A stretch of DNA of 64,000 nt, from assembly GCF_002105755.1 (NCBI RefSeq), contig NZ_CP020821.1, forward strand, positions 4,030,001 through 4,094,000, given 5' to 3'. The translations under genes were made by a program, and so were the position numbers. This document shows positions 9,044 through 19,107 of the stretch, in pieces. The DNA is from Mycobacterium colombiense CECT 3035. Its GTDB lineage: Bacteria > Actinomycetota > Actinomycetes > Mycobacteriales > Mycobacteriaceae. The notes under the pieces are model-generated. The model searched no databases. It was not told where the DNA came from and worked only from the letters and a program-made list of their open reading frames with translations. Numbering within the stretch: position 1 is the stretch's first letter; the number at the start of each line of letters is the position of its first letter.

Positions 9044-9784
9044 ATGCCGAAGAAATACGGGGTCAAAGAAAAGGACCTGGTTGTTTCGCACATCCTGCAC
9101 CTGTTGTTGACCGGGAAGCTGCGCAGTGGGGACCGCGTCGACCGCAATGAAATTGCGCTGGGGCTGGGAGTGAGCCGGGTGCCCATTCAAGAGGCATTGG
9201 TCCAACTCGAACATGACGGCATTGTGTCCACGCGTTATCACCGTGGCGCATTCGTCGAGCGGTTCGACGAGGCCACCGTGCTCGAGCACCACGAGCTCGA
9301 CGGCATGCTCAACGGGATAGCGTCCGCCCGCGCGGCGACCAGTCCCACGCCAAGGATCCTGGGACAGCTCGACACCCTGATGCGCTCGCTGCGCATCGCC
9401 AAGGATTCGCGCGCCTTCACCGACGTCGCCGCCGAATACCGGCGCACCGTCAACGAGGAGTACGCCGGTCCGCGCCTGCACGCCACGATCCGCGCCTCGC
9501 AGAGCCTCATCCCACGCCTGTTCTGGACCACCTATCAGAGCGGGCGCGACGAGATGCTGCCGTTCTACGAAGACGAGACCGCGGCGATACAGCGGCGCGA
9601 CCCCGAAGCCGCGCGGGCCGCATGCGTCGACCGTTCCTATCTGATGGCCCAGACCATGCTGGCCGAGCTGTTCCGGCGGCGGGTGTTCACCCCGCCCGAC
9701 GACGCCAGTCGGGTCGTTCCCGGCCCGCTGCGGGCGGTCGCCGGCGCGGACACCGTCCGCGACGAAGCATCGCTGGTGTTCTGA
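9044..9784 (+). CDS. GntR family transcriptional regulator with FCD domain (Rv0043c-like)
   Basis: Predicted repressor of 246 residues. The N-terminal winged helix contains [35 protein letters not shown], the classic GntR recognition region. The rest is an all-helical effector domain of the FadR/FCD type. The Rv0043c position is conserved. Downstream in the same direction lies an ABC transporter absent from the M. tuberculosis locus, which it might control. The ligand is unknown. Confidence 0.88.
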   Translation: MPKKYGVKEKDLVVSHILHLLLTGKLRSGDRVDRNEIALGLGVSRVPIQEALVQLEHDGIVSTRYHRGAFVERFDEATVLEHHELDGMLNGIASARAATSPTPRILGQLDTLMRSLRIAKDSRAFTDVAAEYRRTVNEEYAGPRLHATIRASQSLIPRLFWTTYQSGRDEMLPFYEDETAAIQRRDPEAARAACVDRSYLMAQTMLAELFRRRVFTPPDDASRVVPGPLRAVAGADTVRDEASLVF

Positions 9785-9833
9785 ACCGACGCTGCGCGGG
9801 CCGCGTCGCCGTTCAGTCGTTACGGTGACACAG

Positions 9834-11648
9834 ATGAGTTCGCGCGTGGGCCGGCACACCAAGCGCCGCGGAAGGGCATTCGGCCTGGCCGCGACTGTCC
9901 TGATGGTGTGCGGCCTGGCGGTGGGTGGACCGATCGCGCCGGCGGCCGCGGACTGGAACCAATGCGCGCCGGCCGGCGTGGACAGCGCGCGGACCCTGCC
10001 CAAAGACCTCACCGAGAACCCCACCACCGGCGAGGACGACCGGGACACCACGGCGTCGGTCGAGCCGCTCGGCGCGGTCGACGTCGGCGCCCTGGGCCTC
10101 GGCGTGCCGGGTGTCCTGACCGTCGGAACGTTGTCGGACGCACCGCCCAACATCTGCATCAATCCCACCGGCGAATTCAGCGGCTTCGACAACCAACTGC
10201 TGCGCGCCATCGCCGACAAGCTGGGTCTGCAGGTCCGCTTCGTCAGCACCGACTTTTCCGCGCTGCTCGCCCAGGTGGCGTCCCGCCGCTTCGACGTCGG
10301 GTCGGCGGCGGTGAAGGCGACCGACGCCCGCCGGCGCACCGTCTCGTTCACCAACGGCTACGACTTCGGGTTCTATTCGCTGGTGGTGCCGCCCGGTTCG
10401 GCCATCCACAAATTCAGCGACCTCGCCGCGGGCCAGCGGATCGGCGTGGTGCAGGGCACCGTCGAGGAGTCGTACGTCGTCGACGTGTTGCACCTGCAAC
10501 CCGTGAAATACCCGGGCTTCGCCACCCTGTACGCCAGCCTGAAGTCCCGCCAGATCGATGCGTGGGTGGCGCCGGGGACCCTTGCCGCGACCGTCATTCG
10601 CCCGGGCGATCCGGCGCTGGTCGCCGCGAATACTTACAGCCCAGGCAATTTCGTCGCCTACGCGGTGGCCAAAGGCAACAAGCCGTTGATCGACGCGCTC
10701 AATTCCGGGCTGGACGCCGTCATCGCGGACGGCACCTGGGCGCACCTGTATTCCCAGTGGGTGCCGCGGACGATGCCGCCCGGCTGGAAGCCCGGCTCCA
10801 AAGCCGCGCCCATCCCCAAGCTGCCGGACTTCGCGGCGATCGCGAAGCAACACCGCTCGGCCGCGGGTCCGCCCGCCCCGAAATCTCCACTGGCCCAATT
10901 GGGTGATTCGTTCTTCGACTGGGACATGTACCGGCAGGCCATTCCCATGCTGTTCACCACCGGGCTGCCGAATACGTTGATCCTGACCAACAGCGCCCTG
11001 GTCATCGGCCTGGCCCTGGGCATGGTGCTGGCGATGGCCGGGATCTCGCACCGGCGCTGGCTGCGGTGGCCCGCCCGGGTGTACACCGACATCTTCCGGG
11101 GCCTGCCCGAGGTGGTGATCATCTTGCTGATCGGGATGGGCATCGGCCCGTTGGTCAGCGGGCTCACCAACAAGAACCCCTACCCGCTCGGCATCGCCGC
11201 GCTGGGATTGATGGCGGCCGCCTACATCGGCGAGATCCTGCGCTCCGGCATTCAAAGCGTCGATCCCGGACAACTGGAAGCGTCCCGGGCGCTGGGCTTC
11301 AGCTATGTCACCGCGATGCGGCTGGTGGTGGTGCCGCAGGGCATCCGCCGCGTGCTCCCCGCCCTGGTCAATCAGGCCATCGGCCTGTTGAAGGCCTCCG
11401 CACTGGTGTACTTCCTCGGCCTGATCGCCGATCAGCGAGAGCTGTTCCAGGTGGGCCGCGACCTCAACGCGCAGACCGGGAGCCTGTCACCGTTGGTGGC
11501 CGCGGGTCTGTTCTACCTGCTATTGACCATCCCGCTAACGCATTTGGTGAACTACATCGACACCCGTCTTCGCCGCGGCCGCCGCGCCGCCACACCAGAG
11601 GACGATGCCGACGTGCTGGGGGCGACGTTCGGCCAGGAGATCACGTGA
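9834..11648 (+). CDS. Amino acid ABC transporter, substrate-binding protein fused to permease
   Basis: A 604-residue fusion. Residues about 10-40 form a Sec-type signal sequence (GLAATVLMVCGLAVGGPIAPAAA). About 85-320 is a family-3 solute-binding domain (GVLTVGTLSDAPPNICINPTGEFSGFDNQLLRAIADKLG). The C-terminal 250 residues are a polar-amino-acid permease (TGLPNTLILTNSALVIG, EASRALGFSYVTAMRLVVVPQGIRRVLPALVNQ with the EAA loop). The tethered binding domain would lie outside the membrane. I used ATG 9834; a GTG nine bases upstream is in frame. The stop overlaps the ATPase start. Confidence 0.88.
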   Translation: MSSRVGRHTKRRGRAFGLAATVLMVCGLAVGGPIAPAAADWNQCAPAGVDSARTLPKDLTENPTTGEDDRDTTASVEPLGAVDVGALGLGVPGVLTVGTLSDAPPNICINPTGEFSGFDNQLLRAIADKLGLQVRFVSTDFSALLAQVASRRFDVGSAAVKATDARRRTVSFTNGYDFGFYSLVVPPGSAIHKFSDLAAGQRIGVVQGTVEESYVVDVLHLQPVKYPGFATLYASLKSRQIDAWVAPGTLAATVIRPGDPALVAANTYSPGNFVAYAVAKGNKPLIDALNSGLDAVIADGTWAHLYSQWVPRTMPPGWKPGSKAAPIPKLPDFAAIAKQHRSAAGPPAPKSPLAQLGDSFFDWDMYRQAIPMLFTTGLPNTLILTNSALVIGLALGMVLAMAGISHRRWLRWPARVYTDIFRGLPEVVIILLIGMGIGPLVSGLTNKNPYPLGIAALGLMAAAYIGEILRSGIQSVDPGQLEASRALGFSYVTAMRLVVVPQGIRRVLPALVNQAIGLLKASALVYFLGLIADQRELFQVGRDLNAQTGSLSPLVAAGLFYLLLTIPLTHLVNYIDTRLRRGRRAATPEDDADVLGATFGQEIT

Positions 11649-12394
11649 GCTCCGGCACCCACGGGCGCGCGTCAGTTTCGCTGGCGGCCAAGGACGTTCA
11701 CCAAACCTTGGGCGGTACCAAGGTGCTGCGCGGTGTCGATCTCGAGGTACCCGCGGGCAGCACGGTGGCGGTCATCGGGCCGTCAGGTTCTGGCAAGTCG
11801 ACACTGCTGCGCACGCTGAACCGCTTGTATGAGCCTGACAGCGGCGACATTCTGCTGGATGGCCGCTCGGTATTGCGCGACGATCCCGACGAGCTGCGCC
11901 AGCGCATCGGCATGGTGTTCCAGCATTTCAATCTTTTCCCGCACCTCAGCGTCCTGGCCAACGTTGCGATGGCACCGCGCAAGTTGCGCCGGCTGCCGGC
12001 CGACGAGGCCCGCGACCTGGCGATGTCGCAGCTGGACCGAGTTGGCCTGAAGCACAAGGCCGGTGCCCGGCCCAGCATGCTGTCCGGCGGGCAACAGCAG
12101 CGGGTGGCGATCGCCCGCGCGCTGGCCATGGGGCCGCAAGTGATGTTCTTCGACGAAGCGACCTCGGCGCTGGATCCCGAAATGGTCAAGGGAATACTGC
12201 AACTCATTGCCGACCTCGGCGCCGACGGTATGACAATGGTTGTGGTAACCCACGAAATGGGTTTTGCGCGGTCGGCATCCGATGCCGTGGTGTTTATGGA
12301 TCACGGCAAGGTCGTGGAATCGGGTCCTCCCGAGCAGATATTCGATGCCGCAGAGACCGAACGGCTGCAGCGGTTTTTGTCCCAAGTGCTTTGA
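11645..12394 (+). CDS. Amino acid ABC transporter ATP-binding protein
   Basis: A 249-residue ATPase energising the adjacent permease fusion; GlnQ/HisP type by motif. Walker A is GPSGSGKST (about residues 45-53), the signature is LSGGQQQRVAIARALAM, Walker B is VMFFDEATSALDPE and the switch is VVVTHEMGFA. The start GTG 11645 overlaps the permease stop (GTGA), so the pair is translationally coupled. The ORF is open further upstream but only as an overlap with the permease. The substrate class (polar amino acids) is inferred from the family. Confidence 0.92.
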   Translation: MSSGTHGRASVSLAAKDVHQTLGGTKVLRGVDLEVPAGSTVAVIGPSGSGKSTLLRTLNRLYEPDSGDILLDGRSVLRDDPDELRQRIGMVFQHFNLFPHLSVLANVAMAPRKLRRLPADEARDLAMSQLDRVGLKHKAGARPSMLSGGQQQRVAIARALAMGPQVMFFDEATSALDPEMVKGILQLIADLGADGMTMVVVTHEMGFARSASDAVVFMDHGKVVESGPPEQIFDAAETERLQRFLSQVL

Positions 12395-12438
12395 TCTCCA
12401 CCAACTGGTGGGCAATAGCTCCCTTGTAAGCACCTCAT

Positions 12439-12457
12439 ATCGGGATAGACTCCCGAT
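12439..12457. promoter_or_regulatory. Perfect palindrome touching the marR start, likely operator
   Basis: ATCGGGA-TAGAC-TCCCGAT is a 7+5+7 perfect inverted repeat that ends two bases before the ATG of the MarR gene. MarR-family proteins bind palindromes of about this size. A site covering the start region would block transcription or, if the transcript is leaderless, sit over the transcription start. Confidence 0.6.
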
Positions 12458-12459
12458 TT

Positions 12460-12963
12460 ATGGCGGACAGCGAATCGAACCCGGCCGAGGTAGCCGAGCT
12501 CGCCGAGGGTTTGCACCGAGCGCTGTCCAAATTGTTTGCGATTCTCCGCCGCGGGGACCCCAGCGGCGCAGCGGCCGGAGAGCTGACCCTGGCGCAATTG
12601 TCGATCCTGGTCACGCTGCTCGACCAGGGCCCGATCCGGATGACCGACCTCGCCGCGCACGAACGGGTACGGACTCCCACCACGACCGTGGCGATCCGGC
12701 GGCTGGAGAAGGTGGGGCTGGTCAAGCGTTCCCGCGATCCGTCCGACCTGCGCGCGGTGCTCGTGGACATCACCCCGCGGGGGCGGGCCGTGCACGGTGA
12801 ATCGCTGGCCAATCGGCGGGCCTCGCTGGCCTCGATGCTCAGCCAGCTCCCGCCGTCCGACCTCGACACCCTCATGCAGGCGCTGGCACCGCTGGAGCGG
12901 CTGGCCTCCGGGGACCCGACGTCCGGACCCGCCGGCGTGCCGCCCGCACGCAAGGAAGCCTGA
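12460..12963 (+). CDS. MarR family transcriptional regulator (Rv0042c-like)
   Basis: Winged-helix regulator of 167 residues. RMTDLAAHERVRTPTTTVAIRRLEKVGLVKRSRDPSDLRAVLVDITPRGRA is the MarR helix-turn-helix plus wing. The palindrome at 12439-12457 immediately before the ATG suggests autorepression. It stands in the conserved place of Rv0042c next to leuS, with an SDR gene between. There is no clear Shine-Dalgarno sequence. Confidence 0.9.
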   Translation: MADSESNPAEVAELAEGLHRALSKLFAILRRGDPSGAAAGELTLAQLSILVTLLDQGPIRMTDLAAHERVRTPTTTVAIRRLEKVGLVKRSRDPSDLRAVLVDITPRGRAVHGESLANRRASLASMLSQLPPSDLDTLMQALAPLERLASGDPTSGPAGVPPARKEA

Positions 12964-13021
12964 AAAGCAGCCGCCGTCAACGCTTTTCGCGTGCGTTTGC
13001 GCCGTCGGTAAACTGCAGGGC

Positions 13022-13693
13022 ATGCCCAATGCACTCATCACCGGCGCCGGCGGCGGTATCGGATCGGCCATCGCCACCGCGCTGGCACCCACGCACACCC
13101 TGCTGCTGGCGGGCCGCCCGTCCGATCGGCTCGACGCGGTCGCGGAGCGGCTCGGCGCCACCACGTTTCCGCTGGACCTCACCGACTCGGGCGACATCGA
13201 AGCCGCGTGCGAAATCGTGGACGAACTCGATGTGCTCGTGCACAACGCGGGGCTGGCCATCCCCGGCAGCGTCGCCGACTCGAACGTCGACGAGTGGCGC
13301 GCCACCTTCGCGGTGAACGTCTTTGGACCGGTGGAACTTACGCTGGCGCTGTTGCCGGCGCTGCGGCGGGCGCGCGGCCAGGTGGTGTTCATCAACTCCG
13401 GCGCGGGGCGCACCGCTTCGCGGGGAATGGCCTCCTATTCGTCCAGCAAGTTCGCGCTGCGCGCGTTCGCGGACTCGCTGCGCAGCGACGAGCCGGAGTT
13501 GCGGGTGACGACGGTGTATCCGGGCCGGACCGACAGCGACATGCAGCGAGAGCTCGTCGAGTTCGAGGGCGGCACCTACGACCCCGCCAATTTCTTGAAG
13601 CCCGAAACGGTCGCGGCCGCGGTCGCCCATGCGGTGGCCACCCCGCGCGACGGTCACCTGCACGAGGTGGTGCTGCGGCCCGCCGGGCGATAG
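13022..13693 (+). CDS. SDR family oxidoreductase
   Basis: Classical short-chain dehydrogenase of 223 residues. TGAGGGIG (residues 7-14) is the cofactor loop, VLVHNAG the structural NAG motif, Ser about 126 (FINSGAG) and YSSSK (Tyr139, Lys143) the catalytic residues. I used ATG 13022 because the TGxxxGIG motif then sits at the normal distance from the N-terminus. The substrate is unknown. It converges with leuS, with seven bases between the stops. Confidence 0.85.
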   Translation: MPNALITGAGGGIGSAIATALAPTHTLLLAGRPSDRLDAVAERLGATTFPLDLTDSGDIEAACEIVDELDVLVHNAGLAIPGSVADSNVDEWRATFAVNVFGPVELTLALLPALRRARGQVVFINSGAGRTASRGMASYSSSKFALRAFADSLRSDEPELRVTTVYPGRTDSDMQRELVEFEGGTYDPANFLKPETVAAAVAHAVATPRDGHLHEVVLRPAGR

Positions 13694-13700
13694 GGCGGCG

Positions 13701-16603
13701 CTACACGACCAGGTTGACCAGCCTGCCGGGGACCACGATCACCTTGCGCGGGTTGGCGCCCGCCAGAAACGCCTGAACCTTGTCGTCGGCGAGCGCGGCC
13801 GCCTTCAGCGCGTCCTGATCGGCGTCGGCGGCCACCAGCACCCGGCCGCGCACCTTGCCGTTCACCTGCACCGGATACTCCACCGTGTCGTCCACCAGAT
13901 AGGTGGGGTCGGCGACCGGGAACGGGCCGTGCGCCAGCGGGGTCTGGTGGCCCAGCCGCAGCCACAACTCCTCGGCCATATGCGGGGCCAGGGGCGCCAG
14001 CATCAGCACCAGCGGCTCGACCGCCGCGCGGGGCACCGCGTCACGGTGCTCCTTGGTGAGGTGGTTGGTGTATTCGATCAGCTTGGCCGCGGCGGTGTTA
14101 TTGCGCAGCGCGGCATAGTCTTCCGCGACGCCGGCGATGGTGCGGTGCAGCGCCCGCAGCGTGTCGGTCGCCAGCTCGGTTCCGTCGACCACGCGGGTGT
14201 CACCCGTCTGCTCGTCGATCACCAACCGCCACACGCGCTGCAGGAAGCGGTGGGCTCCCACGACATCCTTGGTCGCCCAGGGCCGGGAGGCCTCCAGCGG
14301 TCCCATCGACATCTCGTAGACGCGCAGCGTGTCGGCGCCGTAGTCGTCGCAGATCTCGTCGGGTGAAATCGAATTCTTCAGGCTCTTACCGATTTTCCCG
14401 AACTCTTGGAAGACTTCCACCTCTCCCCCGGGCCCGGGGTAGAAAAAGCCCCCGTCCCGTTCGACCACCTCCTCGGCCGGCACATACGAGCCGCGCGCGT
14501 CGGTGTAGGCGAAGGCCTGGATGTAGCCCTGGTTGACCAGCCGGCGATAGGGCTCCCGAGAACTCACGTGGCCCAGGTCGTAGAGGACCTTGTGCCAGAA
14601 CCGCGCGTACAGCAGGTGCAGCACGGCATGCTCGGCGCCGCCGACGTACAAGTCGACGCCACCGGGATCTTGCGGCCCATGCTCAGCCGGCCGCGGACCC
14701 ATCCAGTAGGCCTCATTCTCCAAGGCGGCGAACCGTTCCGAGTTGTGCGGATCGGTGTAGCGCAGTTCATACCAGGAGCTGCCGGCCCACTGGGGCATCA
14801 CGTTGGTATCGCGGGTGTAGGGCTTCAGGCCGTCGCCGAGGTCCAGCTCGACGTGCACCCACTCCGTGGCCTTGGCCAGCGGCGGCGACGGCTCGCTGTC
14901 GGCGTCGTCGGGGTCGAACAGCACCGGCGAGTAATCCGGAACGTCGGGCAGCTCGACCGGCAGTGCGGCCTCGTCGAGCGCATGCGCCCGCCCGTCGGCG
15001 TCGTAGACGATGGGGAACGGCTCGCCCCAATACCGCTGGCGGGCGAAAAGCCAGTCGCGCAGCTTGAATTCGATGCGCGCCCAGCCGCGGCCCTCGGCCT
15101 CCAGGCGCGCGGTGATCTTCTCCTTGGCCGCGGCCACATTCAACCCGTCCAAGTAGCCCGAGTTGACCAGCACCCCGTCGCCGGCGTAGGCGGATTCCGA
15201 AATATCGCCGCCGGCAATGACTTCCACGATCGGCAGACCGAACTCGTGCGCGAAGTCCCAGTCGCGCTGGTCGTGGCCGGGGACCGCCATGATCGCCCCG
15301 GTACCGTACCCGGCCAACACGTAGTCGGCGATGAAGATCGGCACCGGCTTGCCGTTGGTGGGATTGATCGCGTAGCTGCCCAGGAAGACGCCGGTCTTGG
15401 CCTTACTCTCCTGGCGCTCGAGGTCCGACTTCGAGCCGATCGCCTGTCGGTAGGCGGCGACGGCCTCACCCGGTGTCGCGGCGCCGTACGTCCAGCGCGG
15501 GTCGGTGCCGTCCGGCCAGGCGGCCGCCGCCAATTCATCGACCAGGTCGTGCTCGGGCGCCAGCACCAAATAGGTGGCGCCGAACAGCGTGTCGGGCCGG
15601 GTGGTGAACACCTCGATGTCGACCGTCTCGCCCCGACGCCGGTGGCCGCGAACAGCGCCTTGGCGCCGGTGGACCGGCCGATCCAGTTGCGCTGCATGGT
15701 CTTGACCGGTTCGGGCCAGTCCAGCACCTCGAGGTCGTCGAGCAGCCGGTCGGAGTAGGCGGTGATTCGCATCATCCACTGCCGCAACCGTTTCCGGAAC
15801 ACCGGGAAGTTGCCGCGGTCGCTGCGGCCGTCGGCGGTCACCTCCTCGTTGGCCAGCACGGTGCCCAGACCGGGACACCAATTCACCATCGAGTCGGCCC
15901 GGTATACCAGCCGGTAGCCGTCGATCACGTCGGCCCGCTCCCCCGCCGAGAGGCCGGCCCAGTCCCGCCCGTCCTCGAGGCGCCGCGCACCGGACTCGAA
16001 TTCGGCGACCAGCTCGGCGATGGGGCGGGCCTTGTTGGCCGCGGTGTCGAACCAGGCGTTGTAGATCTGCAAGAAGATCCACTGGGTCCACTTGTAGAAC
16101 TCGACGTCGGTGGTGGAGAAGCTGCGGCGGCTGTCGTGGCCGAGGCCCAGGCGCCCCAACTGCCGCTTGAAGTTGACGACGTTGGCCTCGGTCCGGGTGC
16201 GCGGGTGGGTGCCGGTCTGTACCGCGTACTGCTCGGCGGGCAGCCCGAAGGCGTCAAACCCCAACGCATGCAACACGTTACGGCCGGTCATCCGGAAATA
16301 GCGGGCGTACACGTCGGTCGCGATGTAGCCCAGCGGGTGTCCGACGTGCAGCCCCTCCCCCGACGGGTAGGGGAACATGTCCTGCACGAACAACTTGTCG
16401 TCCGGCACCGGGGATCCGTCTGCGGGAGCCAGCGAACCAACCGGGTTGGGCACGTTGAACGTCCCGAGCTTCGCCCAGTTCTCCTGCCACGCGCCCTCGA
16501 TACGCCCCGCCAGCGCCGCGGTGTAGCGGTGCGGCGGCGCATCAGAGTCGGGCACGGCGGCGCCAGAACTGGTTGCCGGCGAAGTGGTCGGGGAGTCGGT
16601 CAC
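13701..16603 (-). pseudogene. leuS: Leucyl-tRNA synthetase, interrupted by one frameshift
   Basis: Charges tRNA-Leu. The two frames together encode about 967 residues, the size of the mycobacterial enzyme. The N-terminal frame runs from ATG 16603 with the HIGH-like motif [10 protein letters not shown]. The C-terminal frame carries the editing domain ([12 protein letters not shown]) and the KMSKS-like [10 protein letters not shown], ending ...RLVNLVV at 13701. The frames join at the C-run 15631-15634 and restoring one base there makes a continuous product. LeuRS is essential and normally single-copy, so this is probably an under-called base rather than a real null allele. No slippery heptamer suggesting programmed shifting is evident. 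Confidence 0.88.
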
Positions 16604-16788
16604 CTGAACAGGGTATAAGGGAGCCCCGCCGGGCCCGCCGGGCTACGGGTTGGTCTCGGTTCCGTTGCGCGCCGATCAGAGGTTCATCCCAGGTGTGTTT
16701 CGAGCCTATTCACCGCCTTTGACCTCTGGTTACAGTCAGCCACTATCGACGGCTTCTGGTACTGACGCCTTTGGAAGGACCGACGCAG

Positions 16789-17937
16789 ATGATTGAGATC
16801 GTCCCCGTCCACCGGGCACTCCTCGGCGGTATGGTCGCTGGCCTGATGGGCCTGGCGGTTGTTGCGGGCGGCACGGCATCGGCAGACCCGGCGCCCCGGC
16901 GCCGGCACCCGTCCCCGCGGTTCCCGCACCGGCACCCCAGAACCTGGGGCCCGAGCTGGTGCCGCCGAGCAGATACCTCGCGGCCCCGCCGGCCGGCAAC
17001 CAGATCGCCCCGCCGGCGACCGCCACCGCGCCGCGAACCGCCGCGCCGGCCGCGGTCACCCCGCCGGCCCCGGCTCCGGCCCGGCTCCCGCGACGTCCGG
17101 AACGATCCGCGACTTCCTGCAGTCAAAGGGCGTGAAGCTCGAGGCGCAAAAGCCTCAGGGCTTCAAGGCACTCGACATCACCTTGCCGGTGCCCGCCCGC
17201 TGGACCCAGGTGCCTGATCCCAACGTGCCCGATGCGTTCGCGGTCATCGCCGACCGGCAGGGCAGCAGTATCTATTCGTCCAACGCGCAGGTCGTGGTGT
17301 ACAAACTGGTCGGCACCTTCGACCCGAAAGAGGCCATCACCCACGGCTACGTCGACAGCCAGAAGCTTCCGGCGTGGCAACCCACCAACGCCGCGATGAC
17401 CGATTTCTGCGGCTTCCCGTCGTCGATCGTCGAAGGCACCTACCGCGACGGCGATTTGACGCTCAACACGTCGCGGCGTCACGTCATCGCCACGTCGGGG
17501 GCTGACAAGTACCTCGTATCGCTGTCGGTGACCACCGATCGAGCGGTGAGCGTAGCCGATGCACCGGCCACCGACGCGATCATCAACGGATTCCGCGTCA
17601 GCGCCCCCGGCGCGACCGCCCCGGCGCCGGCCCAGGCCCCGCCGCTTCCCCGGTCGGGTTGCCCGCCCAGGCTCCCGCCCGCACTCCCGCCGCCGCGCCC
17701 GTCGCGCCGGCACCGGCCACCGCTCCCGTGGCGCCCGCGGCACCCGCACCCGTCGCTGCCCCGGTCGCCCCGGCGCCCGGCGCGGCACCGCTGGTACCGC
17801 TCGCCCAGACGTCCCCCGCTTCCCCGGTCGGGCTCCCCGCGCAGGCGCCCGTGACGAACCCGCAGCGCACCCCCAGCCTGTTGGCCATGGTGCCGGGCCT
17901 GCCCCCGCTGCCGAACTTCTCGTTCCTGCAGCACTAA
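16789..17937 (+). pseudogene. mtc28: Proline-rich 28-kDa antigen homolog, three apparent frameshifts
   Basis: Secreted proline-rich antigen of the Rv0040c type, function unknown. ATG 16789 follows GGAAGG and encodes a Sec signal peptide ending TASADP. The coding then moves through all three frames: a Pro/Ala-rich linker, the conserved core ([17 protein letters not shown]..., [54 protein letters not shown]) and a Pro/Ala-rich tail ending NFSFLQH. Each change equals one missing base: at CCCC 16894-16897, at about 17059-17095 and at about 17636-17652. Restoring them gives about 383 residues. Sequencing error in GC-rich runs is likelier than three independent mutations. Confidence 0.82.
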
Positions 17938-17999
17938 AAGGATCGCGCCGCCGGCACTGCGGAGCCGGATGCGCGGGCCGGTGACCCGGCTCGTATTGT

Positions 18000-18347
18000 G
18001 TGCCCATGCTGATTGCGGGCGTGCTGTGCATGTGTGCGGCGGTGGCCTCGGCGGGCTTCGGCACCTGGTCGCTTGCCCACAACCGGAATTTCGGCGCCAC
18101 CGCGTTGGCGCTGCGCGCGATGGCGCCGACCCAGTTGGCGGCCGCGGTGATGTTGGCGGCCGGCGGCGCGGTGGCCCTGGCGGCCGTGCCCGATACGGCG
18201 CTGGTGGTGCTCGTCGTCTGTGTGGTGGGCGCGCTGGGGACATTGGCCGCGGGTTCGTACCAGAGTGCACGCATCGCAGTGCGCCAACAGGCCGCGGCGC
18301 CCGCCTGCGCCGGCAGCTGTGCGGGCTGCACCCAGTCGTGCCCCTGA
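18000..18347 (+). CDS. Small membrane protein with Cys-rich tail (Rv0039c-like)
   Basis: A 115-residue protein with hydrophobic segments MLIAGVLCMCAAVASAGF, MAPTQLAAAVMLAAGGAVALAA and ALVVLVVCVVGALGTLAAGS, so three membrane helices are likely. The C-terminus carries ACAGSCAGCTQSCP, four cysteines in a C-x3-C-x2-C-x3-C pattern that could bind a metal or form disulfides. The length and tail match Rv0039c. GTG 18000 or ATG 18006 could be the start. Function is unknown. Confidence 0.8.
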   Translation: MPMLIAGVLCMCAAVASAGFGTWSLAHNRNFGATALALRAMAPTQLAAAVMLAAGGAVALAAVPDTALVVLVVCVVGALGTLAAGSYQSARIAVRQQAAAPACAGSCAGCTQSCP

Positions 18348-18370
18348 ATTTGGGGACGGGGAACTGAGCC

Positions 18371-18976
18371 CTAGTTCCGGCTGACGTCGATGGGGTGGGT
18401 CGCCAGCAGCGAGAGCGGTAGCGGCTGGCGGCGCAGGACTTGGCCCCACAGGTCGGACCTCGGTCCGACGAGCACGTCGGATGGCAAGGCGGACAACACA
18501 ATCCAATCGTCGCGCTCGATCTCGCCTTCCAGCTGACCGATCGTCCAACCCGAGTACCCCGCGAAGATTCGCACCCCTTCGACCAGTGGTGCGATCACGT
18601 CGGGGTCGGCGTCCAGGTCAACCATGACCACCCGGCCGTCCACGTGCCGCAACCCCGGGACGCCCTGGGGATCGGCGCCGACGCGCAGCGTCGCCAGACA
18701 CAACGCCGCGTCACGCTTCACCGGCCCGCCGATGAACATCGTCTTCGGTTTGGCCGAGAGCTTGGTCCACTGGGGCAACACGTTGTACACCGCGGTCTCG
18801 CTGGCGCGGTTCAGGACGACGCCCAGCGTGCCTCCGTCGTTGTGCTCGACGATGTAGATCACGCTGCGCCGAAACGTCGGTTCGAGAAGATCCGTGTTGG
18901 CGAGCAGCAAAGTGCCCGCGCGCACCCGTTGTGCGGCAGGTGCGACGTAGTCCTCTGGGTCCTCGGGCGGCGGCAC
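18371..18976 (-). CDS. YqgE/AlgH family protein (Rv0038-like)
   Basis: UPF0301/YqgE-AlgH family protein of 201 residues, function unclear in all bacteria. Diagnostic segments are AGTLLLANTDLLEPTFRRSVIYIVEHNDGGTLGVVLNR, FIGGPVKRDAALCLA and YSGWTIGQLEGEIERDDWIVL. The frame stays open to 19138, but GTG 18976 gives a length like the 202-residue ortholog and leaves the upstream part out of the protein. It is divergent from the MFS gene. The start is the uncertain part. Confidence 0.85.
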   Translation of the reverse strand: MPPPEDPEDYVAPAAQRVRAGTLLLANTDLLEPTFRRSVIYIVEHNDGGTLGVVLNRASETAVYNVLPQWTKLSAKPKTMFIGGPVKRDAALCLATLRVGADPQGVPGLRHVDGRVVMVDLDADPDVIAPLVEGVRIFAGYSGWTIGQLEGEIERDDWIVLSALPSDVLVGPRSDLWGQVLRRQPLPLSLLATHPIDVSRN

Positions 18977-19107
18977 CCCACCATCATCGCATCCGGCGCA
19001 TGGTGGCCCAGGGCAATCGAGAGGGTGGGGCACGGAGATTTGTACTGTGGTCGGAGCGGCTCTGATCGCTCGAGCTTTGCCAGCCCCAATCGTGGAAGTC
19101 GGTTTCG

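Noticed and set aside
15620..15645. Programmed ribosomal frameshift in leuS
   Set aside because: No slippery heptamer or known precedent, and five other one-base losses in the window point to base calling.
14406..15758. Long open frame opposite leuS, and similar long frames opposite ino1, gyrA, gyrB and fhaA
   Set aside because: These mirror the codon bias of the real genes in GC-rich DNA. Their proteins are low-complexity Arg/Gly/Ala/Val-rich with no motifs.
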